Source of the DNA: an uncultured Lachnospiraceae bacterium
GTDB taxonomy: Bacteria; Bacillota; Clostridia; Lachnospirales; Lachnospiraceae
DNA: 64,000 bases
Assembly: GCA_947588845.1 (NCBI GenBank)
Contig: CANQAR010000002.1
Span: forward strand, 1 to 64,000
Reading direction: 5' to 3'
Part shown: piece after piece, positions 29,202-38,145 of the stretch
Layout: every line of letters starts with the position of its first letter
How positions within the stretch are numbered: position 1 is the first letter of the stretch
Translations under genes and position numbers: made by a program
The notes under the pieces: generated by a model
The model's database searches: none
Seen by the model: the letters and a program-made list of their open reading frames with translations, nothing else
What the model was told of the DNA's origin: nothing

Positions 29202-30960
29202 TTTTCGCCTCCTCAAATGCTCTCTCCACCGCTTCTGCAGCTTCTTCGCATCGTTCGGGAAAAAATTCCTGTCCTCCTTCCTCCATAATCTCCTTAACGG
29301 CCGCCCGCATCTCCTTTCTTTTTATCCCGGCTTCCCGCAGTCTGGCCGCTTCAAATATCAGCAGGTTCAATCTTTCCTCCATCAGATTTTTCCGGACAAT
29401 CTCCACCTCCTCTCCCTGCACTGTTTCTGTTTTTATCTGATACAGCTGCGACAGATCTTTCCAGTAAATCGCTGAATCCGCCGCTTCTTCCCCTGTGATA
29501 TCCTGTTTTCCAAGTTTCTCATAGTAACTTCCAATTCTCTCATATACTTCTGCCTCTCTTACCCAGCCAGCCTGTTCTTCTCCAGGATCTGCACAATGTA
29601 CAGCTTTCGCAAACCATCCGGATGCTGCCGCACGGCCTCCGCTTCCTTCATAAAAATACCAGTAGGCAATTCCCAGATCATAGGCGAGTTTTCCAAATTC
29701 CCCGGATGTTCTTTCAATTTGTTCAAACACGCGTTCCCCATTCAAAGGGAGCGCGGCATCCATCATTTCCTGCAGAACCTGCTCTTCTTCCAGAGAAAAA
29801 ACATAATCCGCATTTATTCTCTCCACAAGCTTCTGATAAGGAAGAATCTCTCCCGGGCAGAGCACAGCTGCCTGCCTGTACAGCAGGGCCGCCTGCGCAA
29901 ACCCCGCAAGCTCTGCCTGATCAATCAGTTTTTCATACTCCTGCCTGTGACTTCCTTCGCCGGCCGTCGTCTCTCCCGCCTCTCTCCATGCCAGGGTCAG
30001 CACACCTGCAAGCAGCAGGACCGCGATTCCCATCTGACTGCAGGAGCGCTCAAATTCTCTCTGCTTTTTTATCCTGAGAAGTTTTTTTCTAACTGCCGCT
30101 GCGCTGTCGGGACGTTTCTCCTGTTTTTCCTCCAGACATTCCAGCAACAGCTTCCGCACACGGTTTTTCCATCCAAAATTCTGCCATAAATGCCGAAAAT
30201 AACTGCCTTTCTGTGATATCCGATTGTCTCTGTCCGGCCGATCCCGCTGTTTCCCATACTTTCTCCCGGTCAGAAGAAAAAACATGGTTGCCCCAAAACT
30301 GTACAGATCCGTTCGTTCGTCAGCCTTTCCCTGCCGGTCAAACTGTTCCGGAGCCGCATATCCAGGCGTTCCAAAACAGCCCTGCATCTGATTTCCATCT
30401 GCTCTGACAGGCATGGCCGCCCCCAGATCCAGAAGAGTGAGGCTCCCATTGGAATGAATGAGAATATTGGATGGCTTTACATCCAGATGCAGCATCGGCA
30501 TACGGTCTGTGTGAAGATACTCCAGCGTCTCCAGAAGCTGCTCGGCAACACGAAAGAAAAACTGTTCATTTACTCCGGCCGGACTCACATATTCCGACAG
30601 CGGTTTTCCTTCCACATATTCCATCACAAGACAGATAACTCCGTCTTCCTGAAAAACATCGATGATCCGCGGCAGAGAGTCATGATGCACGCGTTTCAGC
30701 ATACTCAGCTCATGTATGCTTCTCTTCTCCAGATTTTGTCTGGAAACTTTGACTGCGCGGACCGCATCCGTCAAAATATGTTTTGTAAGATATACAGTCC
30801 CCTCTCCGCCTCTCCCCAGTTCACGGATTATTCTGTATTTTCCTGCTAATAAATCACCCGATCTCAGCTCTTCTGCCCCCTTTCGCAAAATCCCCGGTTC
30901 TGGTACTGCGTTGTTGTCAGCTGACAATACAATGCTTTGCGGTGCACCAGTATCCTGCAT
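29194..30960 (-). CDS. Membrane-anchored Hanks-type serine/threonine kinase with extracytoplasmic helical C-terminal region
   Basis: GRGGEGTVYLTKH, AVKVS, HLDVKPSNILIHSNG, DLGAA, GTPGYAAPEQF; single TM (MGIAVLLLAGVLTLAW) then about 270 aa. Confidence 0.92.
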   Translation of the reverse strand: MQDTGAPQSIVLSADNNAVPEPGILRKGAEELRSGDLLAGKYRIIRELGRGGEGTVYLTKHILTDAVRAVKVSRQNLEKRSIHELSMLKRVHHDSLPRIIDVFQEDGVICLVMEYVEGKPLSEYVSPAGVNEQFFFRVAEQLLETLEYLHTDRMPMLHLDVKPSNILIHSNGSLTLLDLGAAMPVRADGNQMQGCFGTPGYAAPEQFDRQGKADERTDLYSFGATMFFLLTGRKYGKQRDRPDRDNRISQKGSYFRHLWQNFGWKNRVRKLLLECLEEKQEKRPDSAAAVRKKLLRIKKQREFERSCSQMGIAVLLLAGVLTLAWREAGETTAGEGSHRQEYEKLIDQAELAGFAQAALLYRQAAVLCPGEILPYQKLVERINADYVFSLEEEQVLQEMMDAALPLNGERVFEQIERTSGEFGKLAYDLGIAYWYFYEGSGGRAAASGWFAKAVHCADPGEEQAGWVREAEVYERIGSYYEKLGKQDITGEEAADSAIYWKDLSQLYQIKTETVQGEEVEIVRKNLMEERLNLLIFEAARLREAGIKRKEMRAAVKEIMEEGGQEFFPERCEEAAEAVERAFEEAKND

Positions 30961-31119
30961 ACCTGCCCTTTAAAACTCCGTTCTGTGTGAATATTTGTCA
31001 GATCAGAATGCCTGAGTCAAAACTACTTTGCCTCTTATAATGCATTAACCGAATTGTGTGAAGATATACTCAGAAAATAAGAATTTTATAAATTGAATTT
31101 TAAAAATATCTATACAGCT

Positions 31120-31147
31120 ATTATACAGATTTCTTTGTCCATGTCAA
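31120..31147 (-). promoter_or_regulatory. Consensus SigA promoter for the kinase/surface-protein locus
   Basis: Minus strand TTGACA-N16-TATAAT, about 160 nt upstream of the kinase start. Confidence 0.75.
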
Positions 31148-31271
31148 GTATTATTTTTTACTAATGCTATTTGCTTTTTATATCATAGGAAATCCGACGG
31201 AATTTTCCATGCAGAGAGTTCTGAGCACAAGTGGCGCTCGTTCCCCGCGCCGAATTTGCGCCGCTCAGGCG

Positions 31272-31490
31272 GCATTTTTCCGCTTCAAATTCGTGCGCGT
31301 CTCCACTCCGTTCCGGTCGGCGCTGGACGAATGTCCACTGGACATTCAGCGCCCCCGGAGGGTTTATAGCAAACGGCAAATATTTTTGTCGTTTGCTATA
31401 GAACCGACCGGAACGGAGTAGAGAGCACAAGAATTCGGGTCTGCTGACGCAGACCCGAATCCCGCACGCAAAACTCGCAAGCGAGTTTTG
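31272..31490. repeat. Structured multi-hairpin intergenic repeat, complete copy
   Basis: 16-bp perfect outer stem ACTCCGTTCCGGTCGG (31305-31320)/CCGACCGGAACGGAGT (31404-31419), inner hairpins 31319-31353 and 31365-31400, and further hairpins ATTCGGGTCTGC/GCAGACCCGAAT and AAAACTCGC/GCGAGTTTT. Homologous to 55505-55662. Confidence 0.9.
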
Positions 31491-31507
31491 AATATTTTTT
31501 ACTTTTA

Positions 31508-33481
31508 TCACGGAATCAGATTTTCATACACGATCCGGGAGATTTCCCGGATCTTTTCTTTTCCGGATTCCTCATCGCTCAGATCTTCTCCCAGTACACA
31601 CAAAACCCAGGCTTTTCCGTCTGCTTCTATCACCGCCGCGTCATTCTCCACACAGCTGCCGTCCTCTCCGGAAAACTCTCCCGCCTGGTTTGATACCTGC
31701 GCGCCTGTATCCGCGATTCCCTGCGGAATCTTATCTCTGTACGCCTGATTCTTCAGATACGCAAACATTTTGGCCGACGCCTCCTGCCCGACACAGGTTC
31801 CCTGGTAAATATCCGCAAGAAGTTTCCGGCAGTCGTAAGCCGTTGTCAGATTCTCTCCGGACGAAGCTTCCCCGGAAAATCCGCTCTTCATCACAGTTCC
31901 CGTGTAACCGTTCTCTTCACAGAACTGGTTTACAACGGCCATACCGTTCTGCTCGTCTCCCTGTCCGAGCCGGGTCAGAAGCTCCTGCGAGGCAGCCTGA
32001 TCCCCTTCGACGATCATTTTCGTGATTTTTTCTTTCAGTTCTCCTTCGTACGCCTCATTGAAAAAAATATGCCGTTCCTCCGTCTCCGGATAACAGATGC
32101 GGTCGTAGATTGCCGCCATCAGAAACAGTTTAACCACACCTTCCGCCGACATCTGCGCTTCTTCGTTGATGCCTGTTACAGCATGCGTATTCAGATCCTC
32201 CAGACTGACCGCCCACATTTCACTGCCTTCCGCCTCTGATGCAGAGAGAATCTCCTTCCGGATTTGCTCCATACCGTCGTTCTCACCCGTCTGCTGCTCT
32301 TGCTGCTCTGCCGCAGTCTGTACGGTTTTCATTCCTTTTTCCGTAAAATACCGGTCAATGCCGTCTGCAATTCCCGCGGCCATCTCCGTCTGCACTGCCG
32401 TATCCGCCATGCGCAGATCATCCGACTGATTGGTCATAAATCCCATTTCCAGAATCATAACCGGAATCTGGCTCCAGTTTATCCCGGTCATATCATCATA
32501 ATACTGAACCCCAAGACTTCCAAAAGACGTTCTGCCGCAGTAAGCATCAAGAATACACTGGCCCAGCAGATAAGAATCCTCCGCAAGATAAGATACATAA
32601 GGGTTGTCCGGGGAAGGAACCATTGCAAGCGCTCCCTGCACGCCTTCGTTGTCAGAACCATTCGCGTGAATACGGACATAAATATCTCCGCCTTCCTCCC
32701 ACGCCATGGTTGCTCTTTCCATATTACTGATCGCCGTGTCATTGTTCTCTCTCGTCAGAATGACTCTGTATCCGCGCGCTTCCAGTTCATCACGCAGCAG
32801 CATGGAAATTTCAAGATTCAGTTCATATTCCGGTTTCCCGCTGTACCTCCCCATGGTTCCGGTAGATGCTTTTGCTTTCATCTCCGTGGAACCGGGACCG
32901 AGCGGTTCCAGATCACTCATATTGACCCAGCTGCCCTGATGTCCCGGGTCAATCGCAACTGTCAGCCTGTTATCCTCCGTCTGCAGCTCGCTGACCGGCC
33001 CTTCTGTTTCCTGTACCTGCGCTTCTCCGGCTGTCTCTTCCTCTTGTGCCTGGGTTTCCCCGGCTGGTTCTCCCGACTCCTGTGCCTGCGTTTCTCCGGC
33101 CGTCTCTTCCTCCTGCGCTTGGGTTTCCCCAGCCGTCTTTTCTTCCTGTGCCTGGGTTTCCCCGGCTGGCTCTCCCGACTCCTGTGCCTGCGCTTCTCCG
33201 GCCGTCTCTTCTTCCTGTGCCTGCGTTTTCCCTGTCTTGCCGGCATTCCCTTCTTTGATCTTGTTTATCCCGCTGATCTCCCTGATCTCATTGATTTTAG
33301 TCTCACTGATTTCTCTGGTCTTCGTCTCTTCTGTCTCATTCGCGGTTCCCTGACTCCAACTTCGCCCGGAAACCGTCCGACCGCTCATCACCACAATATA
33401 CAGCAAAACAGACAGTATGACGACCGCAGCTGCCGCAAATATCCCAACTGTTTTTAATCCCTTCTGGTTCCTGAAGCTCAT
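31508..33481 (-). CDS. N-acetylmuramoyl-L-alanine amidase (Amidase_3) fused to a class-A-beta-lactamase-like domain lacking canonical catalytic residues
   Basis: VAIDPGHQG, RIHANGS, ILEMGFMTN (amidase_3). C-terminal domain has serine-hydrolase architecture (SAEGVVKLFLMAAIYD... EGDQAASQELLTRLG... VSNQAGEF). N-terminal TM plus AGETQAQEEE repeats. Confidence 0.88.
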   Translation of the reverse strand: MSFRNQKGLKTVGIFAAAAVVILSVLLYIVVMSGRTVSGRSWSQGTANETEETKTREISETKINEIREISGINKIKEGNAGKTGKTQAQEEETAGEAQAQESGEPAGETQAQEEKTAGETQAQEEETAGETQAQESGEPAGETQAQEEETAGEAQVQETEGPVSELQTEDNRLTVAIDPGHQGSWVNMSDLEPLGPGSTEMKAKASTGTMGRYSGKPEYELNLEISMLLRDELEARGYRVILTRENNDTAISNMERATMAWEEGGDIYVRIHANGSDNEGVQGALAMVPSPDNPYVSYLAEDSYLLGQCILDAYCGRTSFGSLGVQYYDDMTGINWSQIPVMILEMGFMTNQSDDLRMADTAVQTEMAAGIADGIDRYFTEKGMKTVQTAAEQQEQQTGENDGMEQIRKEILSASEAEGSEMWAVSLEDLNTHAVTGINEEAQMSAEGVVKLFLMAAIYDRICYPETEERHIFFNEAYEGELKEKITKMIVEGDQAASQELLTRLGQGDEQNGMAVVNQFCEENGYTGTVMKSGFSGEASSGENLTTAYDCRKLLADIYQGTCVGQEASAKMFAYLKNQAYRDKIPQGIADTGAQVSNQAGEFSGEDGSCVENDAAVIEADGKAWVLCVLGEDLSDEESGKEKIREISRIVYENLIP

Positions 33482-33494
33482 TTTATCCCCCTTT

Positions 33495-34085
33495 TTATGG
33501 CTGGTATTCTTCCATCATCCGCGCAATCGGCTCCTCGCAGGTGCGCATCGCAAGAATCGTTTTCTCCATCAGTTCTTCAAGCGTCCATCCCAGACGCTCC
33601 GCCCCTGTCTTTATCACATCGCGCGAGCATCCCGCCGCAAAACGCTTATCCTTAAATTTCTTCTTGAGGCTGGATACCTCCATATCCGATACGCTTTTTG
33701 ACGGACGCATCTTCGCCGCGGCCCCGACCAGCCCGGTCAGTTCATCCGCCGCAAACAGAACTTTTTCCATCTCATGCACCGGCTCCACATCGCAGCAGAT
33801 CCCGTAGCCATGACTGCAGACCGAGTGGATCAGTTCTTCACTCGCCCCGCCTTCACGGAGCAGTTCCGGCGCTTTCACGCAATGCTGTTCCGGATACAGT
33901 TCAAAATCAATATCGTGCAGAAGTCCCACAATCTCCCAGTATTCCCGGTCCTCCTCATAGCCCAGTTCCTTCGCAAACCATCCCATCACGGCCTCCACCG
34001 TCAGCGCATGCTGAATATGAAACGGTTCGCTGTTAAATTTCCTCAGAAGCGCATACGCTTCTTCTCTTGTAAGATTGCTTTTCAT
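33495..34085 (-). CDS. HD-domain phosphohydrolase
   Basis: HALTVEAVMGW...VGLLHDIDFE...HGYGI...ADELTG. Confidence 0.85.
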   Translation of the reverse strand: MKSNLTREEAYALLRKFNSEPFHIQHALTVEAVMGWFAKELGYEEDREYWEIVGLLHDIDFELYPEQHCVKAPELLREGGASEELIHSVCSHGYGICCDVEPVHEMEKVLFAADELTGLVGAAAKMRPSKSVSDMEVSSLKKKFKDKRFAAGCSRDVIKTGAERLGWTLEELMEKTILAMRTCEEPIARMMEEYQP

Positions 34086-34119
34086 ACTTGTAACTCCTTT
34101 CCTTTCATTCCTGGTACTG

Positions 34120-34884
34120 TCAGCCGGAATGTTTCCTGAGCATTCCGGTCCCATACTGTTTTTTGTTCCTGTCCGCTTTGTGGCCTGCAAAATCTTCCAC
34201 TCTCTCTGATCTTTGAAAATTTGTATTCTTAATTCTGCGCTCCAGTTCCTCTGCGTCCGCCGCAAACACTTTCGCTCCCTGCCTGCGCAGAAATTCTTCC
34301 TCCCGAAATCCCCAGGTCACCAGAATGCATTCTATTCCGGCATTCCCGGCCGTTTGGATATCAACGTCAGAATCTCCGACGTACACGGCGTTTTCGAGCG
34401 ATGCCCCCATAATCGAGAGCGCTTTCATCAGCATGTCGGGGGCCGGTTTTTTCGCCGTCCCGCTGCTCTCCCCAACCGCCGCGTCGATCAGTCCCGGAAA
34501 ATACGTCTCACTCAGCTTTGTCACCGCAAAATCTGCTTTGTTCGAGACAATTGCCGTACCGTACCCGTCTTCCTTCAGTTTTTGCAGCAGCGCCGGAATC
34601 CCCGGATAAGGTTTCGTCTGATCCATACAGTGCTCATTATAATACATGCGGAATTCCCGATACGCCTCATCAAACCGCGGATCCTCCGCCCCGCCGGGCA
34701 GAATGCGGGAAATCAGTTTCGCAATCCCGTTTCCTACAAAGCTCTGTATCTCACTGCGGGAACGCTCCGGCAGTCCAAAAAACCGCAGCACATGATTCGC
34801 GCTCGCGGTGAGATCGTCGATTGTATCGAGCAATGTTCCATCCAGATCAAAAATCACCGTTCTGCAGCTTCTCATTGTTTTCAT
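34120..34884 (-). CDS. HAD-superfamily hydrolase, phosphoglycolate phosphatase-like
   Basis: VIFDLDGTLLDTIDDL, IVSNKADF, YVGDSDVDIQTAGNAG. Confidence 0.9.
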   Translation of the reverse strand: MKTMRSCRTVIFDLDGTLLDTIDDLTASANHVLRFFGLPERSRSEIQSFVGNGIAKLISRILPGGAEDPRFDEAYREFRMYYNEHCMDQTKPYPGIPALLQKLKEDGYGTAIVSNKADFAVTKLSETYFPGLIDAAVGESSGTAKKPAPDMLMKALSIMGASLENAVYVGDSDVDIQTAGNAGIECILVTWGFREEEFLRRQGAKVFAADAEELERRIKNTNFQRSERVEDFAGHKADRNKKQYGTGMLRKHSG

Positions 34885-35831
34885 GAAAAATACCCCGTAT
34901 CATTATTTTTTGTGTTTTTATAAAAATACCGGCCGCCGCTCAGAATCTGCTTCCCGACCTTCTTTTTTGCTGTTACATATACGTAATAAGTGGTCTCATC
35001 CGTTATCTTTTTCCCTCCGAACTGTGAAATCACAGCAGTATTCCCGAATTTATCCTCAGTGCTTACTTTTAGATAACCGTCTGTGCTTCCGAAAGATACA
35101 AATACATCATATCCGTCCGCGTTTTTTACACGCTCCCACTGTATCGTAAGTCTGTCCCCCAGGACTCTGGCCGTCAGAATATGCGGCTGTGCAAAAAGAC
35201 AGCACGGCGCTGACCAGTCCCCGTAAATTTCTTCTCCGTCGACGACGATACAGGCCCGCACGGAAATCGTACAGATCTTTGACGCGGCCACCCGGTTGAT
35301 TCTTACCGTTCCGACATTATTTCCTGCCTTTCCCGCGGCAATTTTCCGTCCTTTTCCGTTTCTGACAATATACTCATAGCTGTCCGCACCGTCTATTTTG
35401 TCCCATCCGACACTGCAGCTTTCGGCCCGGTCATACCAGCCGGTCTGCCTGACATTCTGCACCTTGCCTGGAAGTGTCCTTGCCGCTGCCGTATAACCGG
35501 CAAGCTTTGTCCGCACAGCGCCGGATCTGTCCCTGTACTCATAATCCACCCGGACGTAACTGCTGCTTCCATTCGGAAGTCCCCGGATCTTTATTTTCAT
35601 CACAGAATCATCCACTGCCGCGTACAGACTGCTGTCGGCATTACATGTTCCGACATAAATCAGATAACGCAGGGCATCTTCTCTCAGATTCCAGCGGACT
35701 GTAACCGAATGCGCGGACGCTTTAATCTGTTCAAGTCCTGCAGCCTGACAGTTTTTTCCGGCAAACGAGAAAACGGCCGTCATAAGAAAGAAGGCCGCAA
35801 GAAATCGTTTCAGATATTTTTTCATTTTCAT
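34881..35831 (-). CDS. Secreted protein with fibronectin type III-like modules
   Basis: Signal peptide-like N-terminus; repeated VTVRWN..., VGWDKIDGADSYEYIV, IQWERVKNADGYDVFV modules. Confidence 0.75.
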   Translation of the reverse strand: MKMKKYLKRFLAAFFLMTAVFSFAGKNCQAAGLEQIKASAHSVTVRWNLREDALRYLIYVGTCNADSSLYAAVDDSVMKIKIRGLPNGSSSYVRVDYEYRDRSGAVRTKLAGYTAAARTLPGKVQNVRQTGWYDRAESCSVGWDKIDGADSYEYIVRNGKGRKIAAGKAGNNVGTVRINRVAASKICTISVRACIVVDGEEIYGDWSAPCCLFAQPHILTARVLGDRLTIQWERVKNADGYDVFVSFGSTDGYLKVSTEDKFGNTAVISQFGGKKITDETTYYVYVTAKKKVGKQILSGGRYFYKNTKNNDTGYFS

Positions 35832-36020
35832 CCCTCCGATCAGCCGCTGCAGAAAACCACACACTTACAGCTTCTGCAGACCAGCTTTGCACTTCACAGT
35901 CCGCTCTTCTTTTTTGCCGACTCCGGCAGTCCTGACATGTCATCCTTTTTCGCGCAAAGGCAGACTGACAGACAAAACCTGCAGCCTGTCTTTGCACGAA
36001 AACCCGGTTTCCCCTGTGCT

Positions 36021-38129
36021 TTACAGCCAGATAATATAGATCAGCGTAATACAGAATCCGATGCAGACCAGCATCAGACCAAAGGAAAGACTTCTCCCAA
36101 TGATCATGTTTTTCTCCCGGATTCCAAAGCGCAGCATGGCAAGTGTATGTCGGTAATCCGTATGAACCGGAGCGCTGCGCCTCCAGGTGCGGTTCAGAAG
36201 ATCCCGGAAGAAATTCATCACCGTACCGGCTGCCTTCGTCGCCACCGTACCTTCCGGCAGTTCATGCGGCAGAGGACTGTCGCGATAGATCGTCTTCCTG
36301 AGCGCAACGACACAGAGGTCGAGCAGCGAATCGAGAATCCTGCACGGGATCGCAGCAACGAAAGGCAGAATCTTTAAAAGCAGCGGACGGTAGATCAGAT
36401 TCTCAAGATCAAGCCATGCCGGCCACGCGTTGACGTAAACGTACTCTCCCTTTTCATTCTTTTTCATCAGGCTTGCCCATATCACGATCAGATAGACCAG
36501 AATACCGATCACAATCGATATCAGCGCGCCGGACAGATTTTCCCGGCTGAAGTAGGCCACTTGATGTCCCGCTTCCTCAAGATGCATCAGTCCCTGTCCG
36601 AGATGAGCCGCTCTGTCCATGATCTGGTGCGGGAAAAGTCCCCAGACCAGAAGCACAAGCGCGCTGCCCGCGAGCGCAAACGTGCTCTCCGGATTCATGT
36701 AACGCTTCATCCTGTCATATTTTTCCTGCAGGGCTGCATCCGTATTTTTCTCGATAAAGACTGCTTTGAACAGTTTTGTCATATATGCGATCGTCAGGCC
36801 GCCACTTACGAGGAAGATAATTTCCACCAGCTTGAATATCCCTGACGAGGAGTACTCGATAATACTCTCATGCAGCAGCGTCTTGCTGACGTATCCGCCA
36901 AAGAACGGAATTCCGCCGATGGCAAGCGCCCCAACAAGAAAGATCAGCTTCAGGAGCGGCTTTTTCCTCCCGAAACCGCGGATCTTGTTCAGATCAAGCT
37001 CATGCGTATTCATGAAGATGACGCCTGCCGCCATGAACAGCACCAGCTTGATCAGCGAATGATTGACCATATGCAGCAGCGTTCCGTGAACCGCAAGCGC
37101 ATTCTCTTCGCCCAGAAGCCCCTGCATTCCGACGCCGACCAGAATAAATCCGATCTGCGACATGGACGAACACGCCAGCGCGTGCTTTATGTTGATGGAA
37201 AAGACGGCAAGCAGCGCGCCTCCGAACATCGTCAGGACGCCGATTCCAAGAATCAGAGAGCCCCACGCCTTGTCATGCAGGAACAGATTGCAGCTCACAA
37301 TCAGCGTGCCGAAGATACCGGTCTTTGTCAGAATACCGGACAGCAGCGCCGAAGCCGGAGCCGGAGCCACCGGATGCGCTTTCGGCAGCCAGATATGGAG
37401 CGGAAACGCGCCCGCCTTCGCTCCGAATCCGAACAGCAGACACGCGCCTGCCGCATACAGCAGTTTTCTTCCGCTCTCATATGCCGCGGACGAAGAGGAT
37501 GCAGCCAGTTTTGTGCCGTAATCTGAGACTGCCGCGAGCAGTTTCGAGATCTCAAGCGTCCCGAATACGTGATAGATCAGGAAAATTCCCATCAGCATCA
37601 CAAGTCCGCCGATGACCGCCACCGCGAGGTAGGTCGCCGCCGCGCGCAGAGAAGGCTCATCCTCCTCCTGCGCCACCCAGACGTAGGAGGTAAACGACAT
37701 AATCTCAAAGAAAATAAACATTGTATAGAGATCCGCCGACAGGAACACGCCCATTGTCGCGCCGAACGTCAGCAGGAGAAACAGGTAAAAACGGTTCCTG
37801 TTGGCATGATGCGTAAAATATTCCCGTGAGAGAATCGTTGTCATCATCCACATCAGAGAAGCCACCGTCCCGTAAATCAGACGGAACCCGTCCAGTGTAA
37901 AGGACAGACCAAAACCGCAGATTCCGGCGATATGGCAGCCGGCGATCGTTTCGGCGGGATCGCTGCCTCCATACAGCACAAACAGCGCAGCCATAAAGAG
38001 AAATTCGCTCACCGTCACAAAATCAGCGATGTAATCCCTGATCTTCTCATTTTTCAGGCCCGCGAACCAGCCATACAGGCCTCCCAGGAACGGGTAGAAT
38101 ACAAGTATCGCAAGAATTATTCCGATCAT
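36021..38129 (-). CDS. Proton-conducting membrane transporter subunit (NuoL/MrpA-like)
   Basis: 702-aa multi-TM; KAGAFPLHIWLPKAHPVAPAPASALLSGILTKTG; GGIPFFGGYVSKTLLHES. Confidence 0.9.
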   Translation of the reverse strand: MIGIILAILVFYPFLGGLYGWFAGLKNEKIRDYIADFVTVSEFLFMAALFVLYGGSDPAETIAGCHIAGICGFGLSFTLDGFRLIYGTVASLMWMMTTILSREYFTHHANRNRFYLFLLLTFGATMGVFLSADLYTMFIFFEIMSFTSYVWVAQEEDEPSLRAAATYLAVAVIGGLVMLMGIFLIYHVFGTLEISKLLAAVSDYGTKLAASSSSAAYESGRKLLYAAGACLLFGFGAKAGAFPLHIWLPKAHPVAPAPASALLSGILTKTGIFGTLIVSCNLFLHDKAWGSLILGIGVLTMFGGALLAVFSINIKHALACSSMSQIGFILVGVGMQGLLGEENALAVHGTLLHMVNHSLIKLVLFMAAGVIFMNTHELDLNKIRGFGRKKPLLKLIFLVGALAIGGIPFFGGYVSKTLLHESIIEYSSSGIFKLVEIIFLVSGGLTIAYMTKLFKAVFIEKNTDAALQEKYDRMKRYMNPESTFALAGSALVLLVWGLFPHQIMDRAAHLGQGLMHLEEAGHQVAYFSRENLSGALISIVIGILVYLIVIWASLMKKNEKGEYVYVNAWPAWLDLENLIYRPLLLKILPFVAAIPCRILDSLLDLCVVALRKTIYRDSPLPHELPEGTVATKAAGTVMNFFRDLLNRTWRRSAPVHTDYRHTLAMLRFGIREKNMIIGRSLSFGLMLVCIGFCITLIYIIWL

Positions 38130-38145
38130 CCCCTGTTCCCCCTTT

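Noticed and set aside
31167-31511. ORF encoding ...FYSKRQKYLPFAINPPGALNVQWTFVQRRPERSGDAHEFEAEKC...
   Set aside because: Lies entirely in the multi-hairpin repeat; part of it reappears in the 55505 copy in non-coding context, so treated as repeat DNA and not a gene.
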